Shown here piece after piece: positions 51,101 through 60,273 of a stretch of 64,000 nucleotides of DNA; the first letter of the stretch is position 1; the number at the start of each line of letters is the position of its first letter. A program made the position numbers and the translations under genes. Under the pieces are notes generated by a model. That model searched no databases. It was not told where the DNA came from and saw nothing but the letters and a program-made list of their open reading frames with translations. This stretch comes from CBDDEC01 sp965198045 (GTDB taxonomy: Bacteria > Chloroflexota > Dehalococcoidia > UBA2979): NCBI GenBank assembly GCA_965198045.1, contig CBDAOL010000006.1:1-64000 (forward strand). The letters are read 5' to 3'.

Positions 51101-51967
51101 TCACACCTCGACGGGGTAGCGCTCCACCACCTTCTCGGCGGTCAGCCCACCCTCGTCGAGCATGACGAGCTCGTCGTCGAGGATGTTCCCCGTGTAGGCG
51201 CCGGCACGCTGCGAGGCGATGACTACCGCCGCGTCGCCGATAACGTCGCCGCTCAGCCGCCAACCGCTGTAGTCGGGCTCGCCACCGCCCGAGCCGGAGC
51301 GGAAGAAGTGGCCGCCCTCCGACCAGATCGGGAGGTGTGGCGAGAGCGCGTTGGCGGAAATGCCGTCCGCGAAGACCTCGGTCGCGAGGCCCTGCGTGAA
51401 CCGCTCGAGGGCGGCCTTCGTCGCGCCGTAGGCGGAGCCGCCGCCGGGGCGACCGGCGTCGTACGGCCCGGGACCGGGGCCGATCGCGGCGCGCGACGAG
51501 ATGTTGATGATGTGACCACCGCCCGAGGAGTTGTCGCGCGCCTGGGCGAGGTGTGGGATCGCCGCGCGACAGACGTTGAACGGCCCGTGAACGTTGACCC
51601 GGAAGATCAGCTCCCAGTGTCGCGGCTGCAGCTCGGTGACCGCGCCCGGGATCAGCACCCCGGCGTTGTTGACGACGATGTCGAGTCGTCCGAAGGCGTC
51701 GACGGTGCTTGCAACGGCCGCCTCGACCTGCGCGGCGTCAGTGACATCGCAGTGCACCGCCAGGCCAGCCGCGCCCGCCTCTTCGACGAGGGCGACGGTG
51801 TCCGCCAGCGAGCCGGGGATGCGGGAGTCGCCCGCCGCGTCCGTCCTCGCGGCCACGGCGACCGAGGCGCCGGCGCCCGCCAGCGCCACCGCGATGTCCT
51901 TGCCGAGCCCGCGACTGGCGCCGGTCACGAGCGCCACGCGGCCGCCGAAGTCTGCGTCAACGGTCAT
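51101..51967 (-). CDS. Short-chain dehydrogenase/reductase
   Basis: 288 residues, classical SDR. The cofactor motif TGASRGLG (15-22), NNAGVLIPGA and the catalytic YGATK (Tyr and Lys) with an upstream Ser in NISSRAAIG are all visible. It likely oxidises or reduces a hydroxyacyl/keto substrate with NAD(P). It is divergent from the MaoC pair, suggesting a shared catabolic pathway for acyl-CoA compounds. Confidence 0.93.
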   Translation of the reverse strand: MTVDADFGGRVALVTGASRGLGKDIAVALAGAGASVAVAARTDAAGDSRIPGSLADTVALVEEAGAAGLAVHCDVTDAAQVEAAVASTVDAFGRLDIVVNNAGVLIPGAVTELQPRHWELIFRVNVHGPFNVCRAAIPHLAQARDNSSGGGHIINISSRAAIGPGPGPYDAGRPGGGSAYGATKAALERFTQGLATEVFADGISANALSPHLPIWSEGGHFFRSGSGGGEPDYSGWRLSGDVIGDAAVVIASQRAGAYTGNILDDELVMLDEGGLTAEKVVERYPVEV

Positions 51968-52098
51968 GCCGATCCCCTCGCCCGATCGCGTGCTGCGAGC
52001 GGACGATACGTGACCGCGCGGCGGCCGTCCCGTCCGCTATCATCGCGCAGCGATGCGCCGCCACAGGCAGCGGCGAAGGCGAGAGCCACGGGGGAGCG

Positions 52099-52602
52099 AT
52101 GACGACGACGGACGAGCCAGAGACCCTGGTCACGCAAGACATGATCGACGCGCAGGGCGTGTGGGGCGTCGAAACCACCTCCTACCCGGTCGGCGAGTCG
52201 GACATTCGCAAGTGGGCGATAGCGACCTACTGGCCGGAGCAACCTCCGAGGATCCACTGGGACGCCGACTACGCCCGCGGCACCCGCTGGGCTGGCCTCA
52301 TCGCGCCACGCGACTTCAACCCCTTTACCTGGCCGATCGACCGTCCGCGGCGCGCCTCCGCCGGTCCCGTGCCCGGGCAGGAGCCGAAGAAGGGCGAGAA
52401 CATCCTCAACGGCGGGCAGCAGGACACGTTCTTCGCGCCGATCCGCCCCGGCGACGTCGTCACCTCGCGGACGCGCCTCTCACACTGGAACGAACGCCAG
52501 GGACGCCACGGGCTGACGATCTTCACCTTCACCGAGACCGAGTGGCACAACCAGGACGGCGAGCTGGTGAAGCGCCGCATCTCGACCGGCGTGCGCTACT
52601 AG
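52099..52602 (+). CDS. MaoC-type hydratase, N-terminal-half protein
   Basis: 167 residues, resembling the FAS1-DH/MaoC N-terminal domain (ESDIRKWAIATYWPEQPPRI, GLIAPRDFNPFTWPI, FAPIRPGDVVTSRTRL, FTFTETEWHNQDGELVKRR). Such half-proteins pair with a second hotdog protein to form one active hydratase, as in ChsH1-ChsH2. The partner gene starts 27 bases downstream. Confidence 0.8.
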   Translation: MTTTDEPETLVTQDMIDAQGVWGVETTSYPVGESDIRKWAIATYWPEQPPRIHWDADYARGTRWAGLIAPRDFNPFTWPIDRPRRASAGPVPGQEPKKGENILNGGQQDTFFAPIRPGDVVTSRTRLSHWNERQGRHGLTIFTFTETEWHNQDGELVKRRISTGVRY

Positions 52603-52629
52603 CCACCTCGAGGAAGCAAGGAACGAACG

Positions 52630-53061
52630 ATGGCATACAACGTGTACTACGAGGACATCGACGTCGGGCAGGAAGTGCCGGCCTTCGAGCGTGAGACCGA
52701 CTTCATGAACTGGAACCGCTACGCCGCGGTCAACGACGAGTTCGTCTACCTGCACATGGACGACGCGGTCGCCAAGGCGGCCGGGCAGGGCGAAGCCTTC
52801 GGCATGGGCAACCTGCGCTGGGCGTTCGTGATGAACGCTCTCCAGGACTGGATCGGCGATGAGGCCGAGGTCCGCGACCTGTCGATGCAGTTCCGCGAGA
52901 TCAACCGCAAGCACGATCACCTGACGACACAGGCGGTAGTCACCGAGAAAGCCGTCGAGGACGGTGACCACCTGGTCCATCTGGACGTGAACGTCGTCAA
53001 CCAGGACGGCGTGGCCGGCGCCCCCGGCCACGCGATCGTCCTGCTGCCCTCGCGTGGGTAG
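52630..53061 (+). CDS. MaoC-type hydratase, C-terminal-half protein
   Basis: 143 residues from ATG 52630. The hotdog fold is visible (EDIDVGQEVPAFERETDFMN, AAVNDEFVYLHMDDAVAKAA, VRDLSMQFREINRKHDHLTT). In the usual MaoC motif an Asp and a His act as catalytic pair; here Asp and His are in NDEFVYLHMD. Together with the upstream half it probably forms an enoyl-CoA hydratase/3-hydroxyacyl-CoA dehydratase. Confidence 0.8.
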   Translation: MAYNVYYEDIDVGQEVPAFERETDFMNWNRYAAVNDEFVYLHMDDAVAKAAGQGEAFGMGNLRWAFVMNALQDWIGDEAEVRDLSMQFREINRKHDHLTTQAVVTEKAVEDGDHLVHLDVNVVNQDGVAGAPGHAIVLLPSRG

Positions 53062-53093
53062 CCCGCACCCCGCCGAGGGGCGGCGCTGAACCG

Positions 53094-53972
53094 ATGGCCG
53101 ACGGCGACCGCATCATCGTCAAGATCTGCCTCAACGGCGGGCGCGGCCACGAGGACAATCCGCACGTCCCGTGGACGCCGCAGGAGGTCGCCGACGAGGC
53201 TGTGCGCTGCCACGAGGCGGGCGCCGCCGTCGTCCACTTCCACGGCCGGACCGACGAGGGCGGGCTCAGCTACGAGGCGGATTGGTACGCCGAGGCCGAC
53301 CGCCTGATCCGCGAGCGCTGCGACCTGGTGCTCAACCACTCGACGATCCGCCCGGCGAACGTCGACATCCAACAGGTCCTCGATTACCTGCGCGGCACCC
53401 CCGAGCCGGTCGACATGGTGTCGTTGGTCATGGGCGACCTGCGTGGCTGGCGGAAGCTGCCCGAGGGCGGCCGCGCGAGCACCCTCATCCCCAACAGCTA
53501 CGAGGACATCGCGGCGATCCTCGAGGTTTGCTACGAGCGTGGCATCGTGCCGGAGCCGACGCTCTGGGACGGCGGGATGCTCAACAACGCGATCACCCTC
53601 GTCGAGGACGGCCTGCTGCGCAGCGCCGGGTACTTCCTGATCGAACCGAACAGCGATTGGGGCAGCGGCGCACAGCGATCGCCGGGCTCACCCACGGACT
53701 ACCTGCGCCTGGCCGCGGAGGTGCGAGAGCACTTCCCCCAGGCGATCCACATCGCCCACGGCGGTGGTCGCCACACCTTCCCGCTCGCGACGGTCGCCAT
53801 CGCCACCGGCGCGCACGTGCGTGTCGGGTTCGAAGACAGCCCGACGCTGCCGGATGACCCTCAGCCCGACTCGAACGCCCGCTTCGCCGAGTGGGCCGTG
53901 CGGCTCGCACGCTCGCTCGGCCGCGAGCCGATGTCACCCGCCGAGGCGCGCCCGCTCCTCGGTCTCAGCTAG
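53094..53972 (+). CDS. Beta-keto acid cleavage enzyme (BKACE, DUF849)
   Basis: 292 residues. BKACE enzymes are zinc-dependent TIM barrels that condense a beta-keto acid with acetyl-CoA and split it into acetoacetate and a new acyl-CoA. Seen here are KICLNGGRGH at the start, EAGAAVVHFHGRTDEGGLSY with the His-x-His zinc pair, the MVSLVMGDLRG strand and HIAHGGGRH near the end with the other metal-side residues. Its place after the MaoC pair and before a reductase suggests a catabolic cluster. Confidence 0.9.
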   Translation: MADGDRIIVKICLNGGRGHEDNPHVPWTPQEVADEAVRCHEAGAAVVHFHGRTDEGGLSYEADWYAEADRLIRERCDLVLNHSTIRPANVDIQQVLDYLRGTPEPVDMVSLVMGDLRGWRKLPEGGRASTLIPNSYEDIAAILEVCYERGIVPEPTLWDGGMLNNAITLVEDGLLRSAGYFLIEPNSDWGSGAQRSPGSPTDYLRLAAEVREHFPQAIHIAHGGGRHTFPLATVAIATGAHVRVGFEDSPTLPDDPQPDSNARFAEWAVRLARSLGREPMSPAEARPLLGLS

Positions 53973-54007
53973 CCCCTCGGACGTTACGCAGAGAGAGGTT
54001 GCCACCA

Positions 54008-55009
54008 ATGCAGAGCCGCGAAGTACGACTGGTCAGCCGCCCGGAGGGGCTGCCTTCGGACGACTGTTTCGAGATCGTCGAGGTCGAGCTGCCCGCGCCT
54101 GCCGCCGGCGAGGTGACGGTGCGCAACCGCTATCTCTCCGTCGATCCGTACATGCGCGGGCGCATGCGTGACGTCGAGTCCTACTCGCCGCCATACGAGC
54201 TCGGCGTAGTGATGCACGGTGCCGCGGTCGGCGAGGTCGTGGCCTCCGAGGCAGAGGGCTTCGCCGCGGGCGACCTCGTCAGCAGCGCCTTCGCCTGGCG
54301 TGAGGGCTACACCGCCTCGGTCGACACGCTCGCGAAGCTGCCGGACGACGCCGAACACCCCTCGTACTACCTCGGCGTGCTCGGCATGCCCGGGCTCACC
54401 GCCTACGCGGGCACGCTGGATGTGGGGCGCATCGCCGAGGGCGAGACGTTCTTCGTCTCGGGCGCGGCTGGCGCCGTCGGCAGCACCGCCGGCCAGGTCG
54501 CTCGCGTCAACGGCTGCCGCGTCATCGGCAGTGCGGGCAGCGACGAGAAGGTGGCGTGGCTGATCGACGAACTCGGCTTCGACGCCGCGTTCAACTACCA
54601 CACGAGCGACCTCGACGCCGCGCTCGCGGAGGCGGCGCCGGACGGCATCGACGTCTACTTCGACAACGTCGGGTACGACCACCTGCAGGCGGCGCTCGAA
54701 CGCATGAACCCCAACGGCCGCGTCGCCGCCTGCGGCTCGATCTCCGGGTACAACGCGACAGACCCCAGGCCCGGCCCGTCCAACCTCTCGACGATCGTCG
54801 GCAAGCGCATCACGATCCAGGGCTTCATCGTCAGCGACTACGCCGCCCGCCGCCCGCAGTTCCTGAGCGACATGGGGCGCTGGCTCGGCGAAGGCGAGGT
54901 GCAAACGCACGAGACGTTCGTCGATGGCATCGACCACGCCGTCGAGGCGTTCCGTGGCCTCTTCGACGGCTCCAACCTCGGCAAGATGGTCGTGCGGCTG
55001 GACGGCTAA
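54008..55009 (+). CDS. NADPH-dependent MDR reductase (LTB4-DH/CurA-like)
   Basis: 333 residues from ATG 54008. A zinc-independent medium-chain reductase: LSVDPYMRGRMRD, VLGMPGLTAYAGTLDVGRI, the nucleotide-binding FVSGAAGAVGSTAGQVARV and the tail RGLFDGSNLGKMVVRL are family signatures of enone reductases that reduce an alpha-beta double bond with NADPH. The last 85 bases recur in a relic at 57361-57456. Confidence 0.93.
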   Translation: MQSREVRLVSRPEGLPSDDCFEIVEVELPAPAAGEVTVRNRYLSVDPYMRGRMRDVESYSPPYELGVVMHGAAVGEVVASEAEGFAAGDLVSSAFAWREGYTASVDTLAKLPDDAEHPSYYLGVLGMPGLTAYAGTLDVGRIAEGETFFVSGAAGAVGSTAGQVARVNGCRVIGSAGSDEKVAWLIDELGFDAAFNYHTSDLDAALAEAAPDGIDVYFDNVGYDHLQAALERMNPNGRVAACGSISGYNATDPRPGPSNLSTIVGKRITIQGFIVSDYAARRPQFLSDMGRWLGEGEVQTHETFVDGIDHAVEAFRGLFDGSNLGKMVVRLDG

Positions 55010-55165
55010 CAGCGCTGCGCTCCCGACCTCGGCGGTTCTCCGACTCTTCCGGCGGTCCCTGAAGACGATCACGCTCACACGCGGGTGTGACCTGACCCCG
55101 TGAGACGAGACCACCGTTGATGAGAGTCCTTTGGCCCGCGAAGGTGGGCGGAGGAGGACATCACG

Positions 55166-55444
55166 GTGAAACGACGCAGGCACACGCCTGAGCAGATCGT
55201 GCGCAAGCTGCGGGAGGTGGAGCGGCTGCTCGGTGAGGGGCAGACGATCGCGGAGGCGGCGAAACGGGTCGAGATCTCGGAGCAGACCTACCACCGCTGG
55301 CGCAACCAGTACGGGGGGATGAAGGCCGACGACGCCAAACGGCTGCGCGAGCTGGAGCGCGAGAACGCGCGGCTGAAGCGGATCGTCGCCGACAAGGAAC
55401 TCGAGATCGACGCGCTCAAGGAGATCGCCCGGGGAAACTGGTAA
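55166..55444 (+). CDS. IS3 transposase OrfA (helix-turn-helix/leucine zipper)
   Basis: 92 residues. TPEQIVRKLREVERLLGEGQ and AKRVEISEQTYHRWRNQYGG form the helix-turn-helix that binds the IS ends; LRELERENARLKRIVADKEL is the following leucine zipper. Starts at GTG 55166 after GGAGGAC. The end of OrfA overlaps the likely upstream reading of OrfB, as in IS3 elements that make an OrfAB fusion by frameshifting. Confidence 0.93.
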   Translation: MKRRRHTPEQIVRKLREVERLLGEGQTIAEAAKRVEISEQTYHRWRNQYGGMKADDAKRLRELERENARLKRIVADKELEIDALKEIARGNW

Positions 55445-55473
55445 GCCCGTCGCGCCGGCGCGAGGCGGTCTGC

Positions 55474-56298
55474 ATGTTGCAGGACCGCCTCGAGTTGTCG
55501 GAACGGCGGGCATGCCGGGTCACCGGCCAGCACCGCTCCACGCAGCGCCGCCTGCCGGCGCGCGGCCGCGGCGACGACGCGCTCAGGACGGAGTTGCACG
55601 CCTTCTCGCGTGGCCACCCCCGCTGGGGATACCGCCGCGCATGGGCGACCTTGCGCGAGGAGGGATGGACCGTGAACCGCAAGCGGGTGCAACGGCTCTG
55701 GCGCGAGGAGGGGCTGCGCGTCCCGCTGACACGACGCAAGCGTCAGCGTCTGGGGGACTCGACTCAGCCCGCCAGGCGGCTGAGTGCTGAGCGGCCGAAC
55801 CACGTCTGGGCGCTGGACTTCCAGTTCGACCAGACCGCGGACGGGCGGGTCCTGAAGCTGCTCAACATCGTCGACGAGCACACGCGGGAGGCGCTGGCGG
55901 TGGTGGCCGCCAGGCGCATCAACGCCGACGCCACCGCCGCCACGCTCGACCGGATCGTCGCCGGGCGCGGGACGGCGCCGGGGTACATCCGCTGCGACAA
56001 CGGGCCCGAGCTCACGGCCAACGCGCTGCGCGACTGGTGCCGGTTCAGCGGTACGGGCAGCAGCTACATCGAGCCCGGTGCGCCGTGGGAAAACCCATTC
56101 GTCGAGTCGTTCAACGGCCGGCTGCGCGACGAGTTCCTGGCCGTCGAGCAGTTCGACAGCCTGCTCGAGGCGCAGGTGCTGATCGAGGACTGGCGGATCG
56201 AGTACAACACGAAGCGCCCGCACAGCAGCCTGGGCTGGCTCGCCCCGGCTACCTACGCCGAGCGCTGGGAGACTCAGCAACACGCTGGACTCTCATAA
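55474..56298 (+). CDS. IS3 transposase OrfB (DDE integrase)
   Basis: 274 residues from ATG 55474. The RNase H-like catalytic core has the DDE triad: Asp in VWALDFQFDQ, Asp in GYIRCDNGPELTANAL and Glu in ENPFVESFNGRLRDEFL, with YNTKRPHSSLGWLAP at the end. An N-terminal HTH_21-like part (GHPRWGYRRAWATLREEGW) precedes it. Translation probably extends upstream in this frame (VSPSRRREAVC) through frameshifting from OrfA. Confidence 0.95.
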   Translation: MLQDRLELSERRACRVTGQHRSTQRRLPARGRGDDALRTELHAFSRGHPRWGYRRAWATLREEGWTVNRKRVQRLWREEGLRVPLTRRKRQRLGDSTQPARRLSAERPNHVWALDFQFDQTADGRVLKLLNIVDEHTREALAVVAARRINADATAATLDRIVAGRGTAPGYIRCDNGPELTANALRDWCRFSGTGSSYIEPGAPWENPFVESFNGRLRDEFLAVEQFDSLLEAQVLIEDWRIEYNTKRPHSSLGWLAPATYAERWETQQHAGLS

Positions 56299-56423
56299 GC
56301 GGTGGTCTCGCAAAGGGGGTCCGGTCAGGTGCATCCGCACGTCCATGGGTTGACATGTGCGAGTACGCTGTCTCGGTAATGTCTCGATGACGTCACTATG
56401 ATGTCACACAATGAAAGAGCTGT

Positions 56424-57294
56424 ATGACGACCACCGGAACGACAACCGCAGTGACCATCCCCGGCAGCCGCGTGCTGCCCGTCAAGTCCAGCTTGCTGGA
56501 CAGCGACCTCGAGGTTCAGGTGGTGCGAGTGGGTGGCATGGGGCCACCGTCCGAAGCGCCGTTGCCGGCGGTCTATCTGCTGGACGCGACCGTCACGTTC
56601 CCCCTCGCCTACGGCGCGGCGTTCACGATGGCGCTGACCCAGGAGCTCCCCGAGCACATCCTGGTGGGCATCGGCTACCCACCGGAGACCGGCCTGATGG
56701 AACTGGGCGCGCGCCGCATGTTCGAGATGACCCCCACCCGCGACGAGCCCTGGGAACAGGAGCAGTCGACCGCCTCCCCTTCTCGTTGACCAGCGGCGGA
56801 GCGCCAACGCTCCTCGAGGCCCTCCGCACCGAGGTCATGCCGCTCGTCGAGGACGAGTTCGCGGCAGATCCCGACCAGCGGGTGCTTTACGGGCACTCAC
56901 TCGGCGGGTTGGTCACGCTCTACGCGCTGTTCGAGCATCGAGACCTGTTCCGAGGCTACGTCGCCACGAGCCCCTCCCTCTGGTGGGACAACCGTTACGT
57001 CTTCGAGCGCGAAGCCGCGCACGCTGCTGCGAACGATGACCTGAGCGCGAGCCTCTTCCTCTCGGTCGGCGCACTCGAGTCGACACCGCGGACGGGCGCG
57101 ACCGAGGAACAACGTGCCGAGACCGCGAAGAGCCGCATGGTCGACAACATGACGGAGTTCGCCGCCACGCTCGAGGGTCGCGCCTACCCCTCGCTCAGCT
57201 CGAATCGCACGTCTTCGAGGATGAGACACACGTCTCGGTGATGCCGGCCTCGCTGATGCGCGGGCTGCGCTCGGTCCTCGGGGGCGCACTCTGA
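56424..57294 (+). CDS. Esterase of the alpha/beta superfamily (two frameshifts)
   Basis: Three frames together encode one esterase D/Fes-like hydrolase: PAVYLLDATVTFPLAYGAAF and ILVGIGYPPETGLMELGARR in the first, the nucleophile motif VLYGHSLGGLVTLYALFEHR and YVATSPSLWWDNRYVFE in the second (from about 56760), and HVFEDETHVSVMPASLMRGL in the third (from about 57200), which holds the catalytic histidine. All key motifs persist, so either sequencing indels or a recent loss explain the breaks. It starts 97 bases after the IS. Confidence 0.65.
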
Positions 57295-57360
57295 CTTCCG
57301 CGGCGGCGCCGACCTCAAGCGCTACTTGCCTGCTCGGGCGCGCGGGAGTGTCGACCGACT

Positions 57361-57456
57361 AGTCGACTGCATCGACCACGCCGTCGAGGCGTCCGCGGCC
57401 TCTTCGACGGCTCCAACCTCGGCAAGATGGTCGTGCGGCTCGAGGGCGGCACGTAG
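57361..57456 (+). pseudogene. Relic copy of the MDR reductase C-terminus
   Basis: About 85 bases repeat the end of the reductase gene at 54925-55009 (IDHAVEA, RGLFDGSNLGKMVVRL) with a few changes and one frame change, ending in TAG 57456. The two copies flank the IS and the esterase in direct orientation. Confidence 0.75.
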
Positions 57457-57462
57457 CGCGAG

Positions 57463-58287
57463 CTATCGGTTCGGTGCCCACGAGATCAGCGCCTGCTCTC
57501 GAGTCTCCTCGTGCTCCGGGACGCCGTGTCGTGCAACCCAGGCAAGCAGGCGCTCGTCCGCAGGCGTCCCCGGCTCGACGAGGCAGACATTGCGCAAGAC
57601 GGTGAGCGGGTCGTAGTCGAGGCTCCAGGACTCGGAGGGGATCCGGCGCATCTCGTAGGCGGCGCCGCGAGCGCCAAGGACGGCAACCAGCTCGCGTGCC
57701 GCGGGCACGTCGATGACGGGCTCCTCGTGCGCCGCCTGGAACGCACCGCGAGGCAGGTTTTGATGTGTGCCGGCGCGGTCGCCTGCGACGATCACGCAAC
57801 GCTGCGTCGCCACGCGCTCCATCGCTTCGAGGAACGGCCCGATCTCCTCGACGAAGTAGACGACGTGGAAGTTGAACGCGGTGTCCACCATCGGCACGTC
57901 GTCGTCGCGCGCGGGCGGCCAGGATGTCGCCTGCAGCACGTCGAGGTTGTGGATGCCGGCGGCGTGCACCTCGAGCGTCCGCGTCATGCCCGGCGAGGGG
58001 TCGACCGCCGTCACGTGGGCGAAGTGGCGCGCCATCGGCACCGAGTGACGGCCAGCGCCGGCGCCGATGTCGAGGATCGTGCTCTCGGCGGGAATCAGAT
58101 CGAACAGCGCTGCAAGGCCCTGTGGCGTTTCGTCCGGACCGAAGCGCCGCACCGGCACCTCCTGACCCCAGCGGTCCTCGGGCAGCGGAATCGAGCGCAG
58201 GCGGGCAGCCTGCGCCTCGCTCGCACGGAATTGCTCGCGCCACGTCGCGTACGCGGTCGCCTCGTCGAGTGAAAGGAGGTTGGACAT
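57463..58287 (-). CDS. SAM-dependent methyltransferase
   Basis: 274 residues. Motif I is STILDIGAGAGRHSVPMARH (about 69-88), then HVTAVDPSPGM at the end of strand 2 and DTAFNFHVVYFVEEIGPFLE for the later strand. The C-terminal 110 residues (EMRRIPSESWSLDYDPLTVL) vary among such enzymes and set the substrate, which is unknown. It converges on the reductase relic. Confidence 0.85.
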   Translation of the reverse strand: MSNLLSLDEATAYATWREQFRASEAQAARLRSIPLPEDRWGQEVPVRRFGPDETPQGLAALFDLIPAESTILDIGAGAGRHSVPMARHFAHVTAVDPSPGMTRTLEVHAAGIHNLDVLQATSWPPARDDDVPMVDTAFNFHVVYFVEEIGPFLEAMERVATQRCVIVAGDRAGTHQNLPRGAFQAAHEEPVIDVPAARELVAVLGARGAAYEMRRIPSESWSLDYDPLTVLRNVCLVEPGTPADERLLAWVARHGVPEHEETREQALISWAPNR

Positions 58288-58340
58288 CGATGGACCCGTC
58301 TACCCGCGCCCTGCAGGGAGATTCTCTTCGGCTCAGATGA

Positions 58341-59365
58341 TCAGTTCGGACCGTCGTCGCACTGCGGAGGGAAGAAGAAGCCGATCAGCGGATCGAAATC
58401 GTCGCTGAGGTCGGCGGCGGCGTTACAGAAGACAACGCCCGAGGTGCCAAAGTGCTGCAGCAGCAGCGGCGTGTCTTCCGCCTCGACGGACGCATCGATG
58501 TCGAGGGCGGTCTGGCGGATCTCGGTGAAATACTGGAGCAGACGGTCGTGGTCGGCCGACAGCTCCTCGGGCGGCGTGAGTGTCCCGATTTCCTCTATCG
58601 CCGTGTCCATCGCCGCAATGATCTGCGGCTGGAGGATCCGAAGCGAAGCGAACCGCTCCTCTGGCCCGAGGGCGGCGTAGAAGACGCTCACTCGCGGGCC
58701 GAAGTCGCGTCGGTAGCGCTCGAAGGCGGCGTACAGGTCTTCGCCGTACTTCCCGTACTGCTCGGCGATGTCGGCGTCGCCGCCGCAGTTCCGGGGGCCG
58801 ACGGTCACGAACTGCACGGTAGCGAGGCAGAAGTTCGGGGAGATCGCAGCGAAGAACACCTGCTCCTGCAGCAGTCGCAGGTCCGATAGCAGCAGCACCG
58901 ACGCGACGAGGTCATCCTCCTCCAGGGCGGCCTGCTCCTGCTGCGCCAGCTCGCCCGCAGCCTCGAGAGATCTGGACGAACAGGGCGTGGTCGGCGGCGT
59001 ACTTCTCGGGCGGGTCGAGGGCGTTGACGCGCTCGAGCATGTCGGTGGCCAGCCCCGGTCGATCGGCGGCGAGCAACGTCTCGATCAGCCTCGAACGGAT
59101 GGGCCACGTCTGGTTCAGCGTTTCGTCGATCGCGTCGTTGGAGGGCCGTGAAGAGCGCGCTGATCTGCGAGATCTCGAGCAGGTAGGGGTCGTTCGCGAC
59201 CTCGGGCGGAACGCGGTCCATGAGCGCGGGCGCGGTGGCGAGCGGCGTCGAGGTCGCGGGTGCGGCGTCGGCCGACTCGCCGTCATCGTCATCGCCGCAG
59301 GCGGCGGCGACCAGCAGTAGCCCCAGCAGGACCACCGGCAGGCGGAGCGTCAGCAGTCGGTGCAC
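58341..59365 (-). CDS. Secreted lipoprotein of unknown function (two frameshifts)
   Basis: Start GTG 59365: MHRLLTLRLPVVLLGLLLVAA followed by a lipobox cysteine and acidic residues (ACGDDDDGE), so the mature protein is lipid-anchored. The helical body (ATDMLERVNALDPPEKYAAD, EDLYAAFERYRRDFGPRVSV, LSADHDRLLQYFTEIRQTAL) is spread over three frames with changes near 59140 and 58968. A pair of cysteines in RNCGGDA and VVFCNAAAD may form a disulfide. No family is recognised. Confidence 0.6.
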
Positions 59366-59468
59366 AGGTGTTTCCCCGAACGTCCTCACGCAAGGTCGGA
59401 CGCCGCGACGATACTGCGACACCCGCAGCCCTCGATGTGAGCCAGCATCCGACGGAGGGCTGGCCCAG

Positions 59469-60273
59469 CTACGCCGGTACGGCGACTGCCCCTTCGAGCG
59501 CCCAGCCGCGTACGAGGTCGGCGAACGCCTCGGGCGCCTCGAGCTCCGCGAGGTGGCCGGCGTCCGGCAGCTCCGCGAGCTGCGCGCCGGGGATCGCTGC
59601 TTGCCAGGCGAGGCCGAGCGCCGCCGGCACCACGCGGTCATTCGCGGAGGTGACGACGAGCGTCTCCGCCTGGATGCGCGGCAGTCGCGCCGCGACTCCG
59701 GTGTCGGGGATCGGCCACATGAACTTGGCGGAGGCCCGGAGGTCGAGCGACTCCTGGACGTACGCATCGAGGCGGTCTCGGCCCTCCATCAGGAGCGAGT
59801 CCCGGTTGTCGGGCTGCGAGAACAGCACGCCGGTCGGCGCGGCCGGGCTCTGGGCGAAGGGGTCCTCGCCCGGCGCCTCGGCGTCCCAGATGCCAATCGG
59901 GTTGACCAGCACGAGCCGCTCGACGCGGTCGGGATAGATCGAAGCGAACTCGGCGCCGATCCACGCGCCCCACGCTGACGCCGGCCACGTGCGCGCGCTC
60001 GACGCCCAGCGCGTCGAGCTGGTCAGTGTAGTACAGCACCAGGTCGAGGTTGTTCTCGACCTCGGTCAGCTCATCCTTGGCCGGGCCCCAGCCCGGGTGG
60101 AACGCGGCGATCACATCGAACGACTCGGCGAGCCGATCGAGGGCGGGCTCCCAGCCGACCAGGCCCATCATGTGGTGCAAGTAGAGCAGCGTCGGACCGC
60201 TCCCCGCCCGGTAGTAATGCGCTGTCAGCCCGCTCGGCTGGACCGTGATCGACTGCAGATCTGGGTTCGCCAT
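59469..60273 (-). CDS. Alpha/beta hydrolase coupled to the luciferase-like gene (one frameshift)
   Basis: Start ATG 60273 overlaps the upstream stop (TAATG). N-terminal part: GLTAHYYRAGSGPTLLYLHH, HPGWGPAKDELTEV and AHVAGVSVG; after a one-base frame change in a run of Gs near 59967-59975 the rest reads EFASIYPDRVERLVLVNPIG, RIQAETLVVTSANDRVVP and DAGHLAELEAPEAFADLV, with the catalytic acid and histidine. The nucleophile position reads GVS-VG. Likely an ester or enol-lactone hydrolase working with the adjacent monooxygenase. Confidence 0.75.

Larger units (their letters stand above)
55088..56327 (+). mobile_element. IS3-family insertion sequence
   Basis: About 1.24 kb with two overlapping-style transposase genes and imperfect terminal inverted repeats: left TGACCTGACCCC..., right ending ...GGTCCGGTCA, with a strong inner match GAGACCACCG and ATGAGAGTCC on both ends. 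The element ends in TG...CA as usual for IS3. A clear 3-4 bp target duplication is not seen, so the exact ends may shift by a few bases or the flanks have changed. Both genes look intact. Confidence 0.85.

Noticed and set aside
55061..55087. The CACAC/GTGTG inverted repeat before the IS as part of its terminal repeat
   Set aside because: It is not mirrored at the right end; it is more likely the reductase terminator that served as target.
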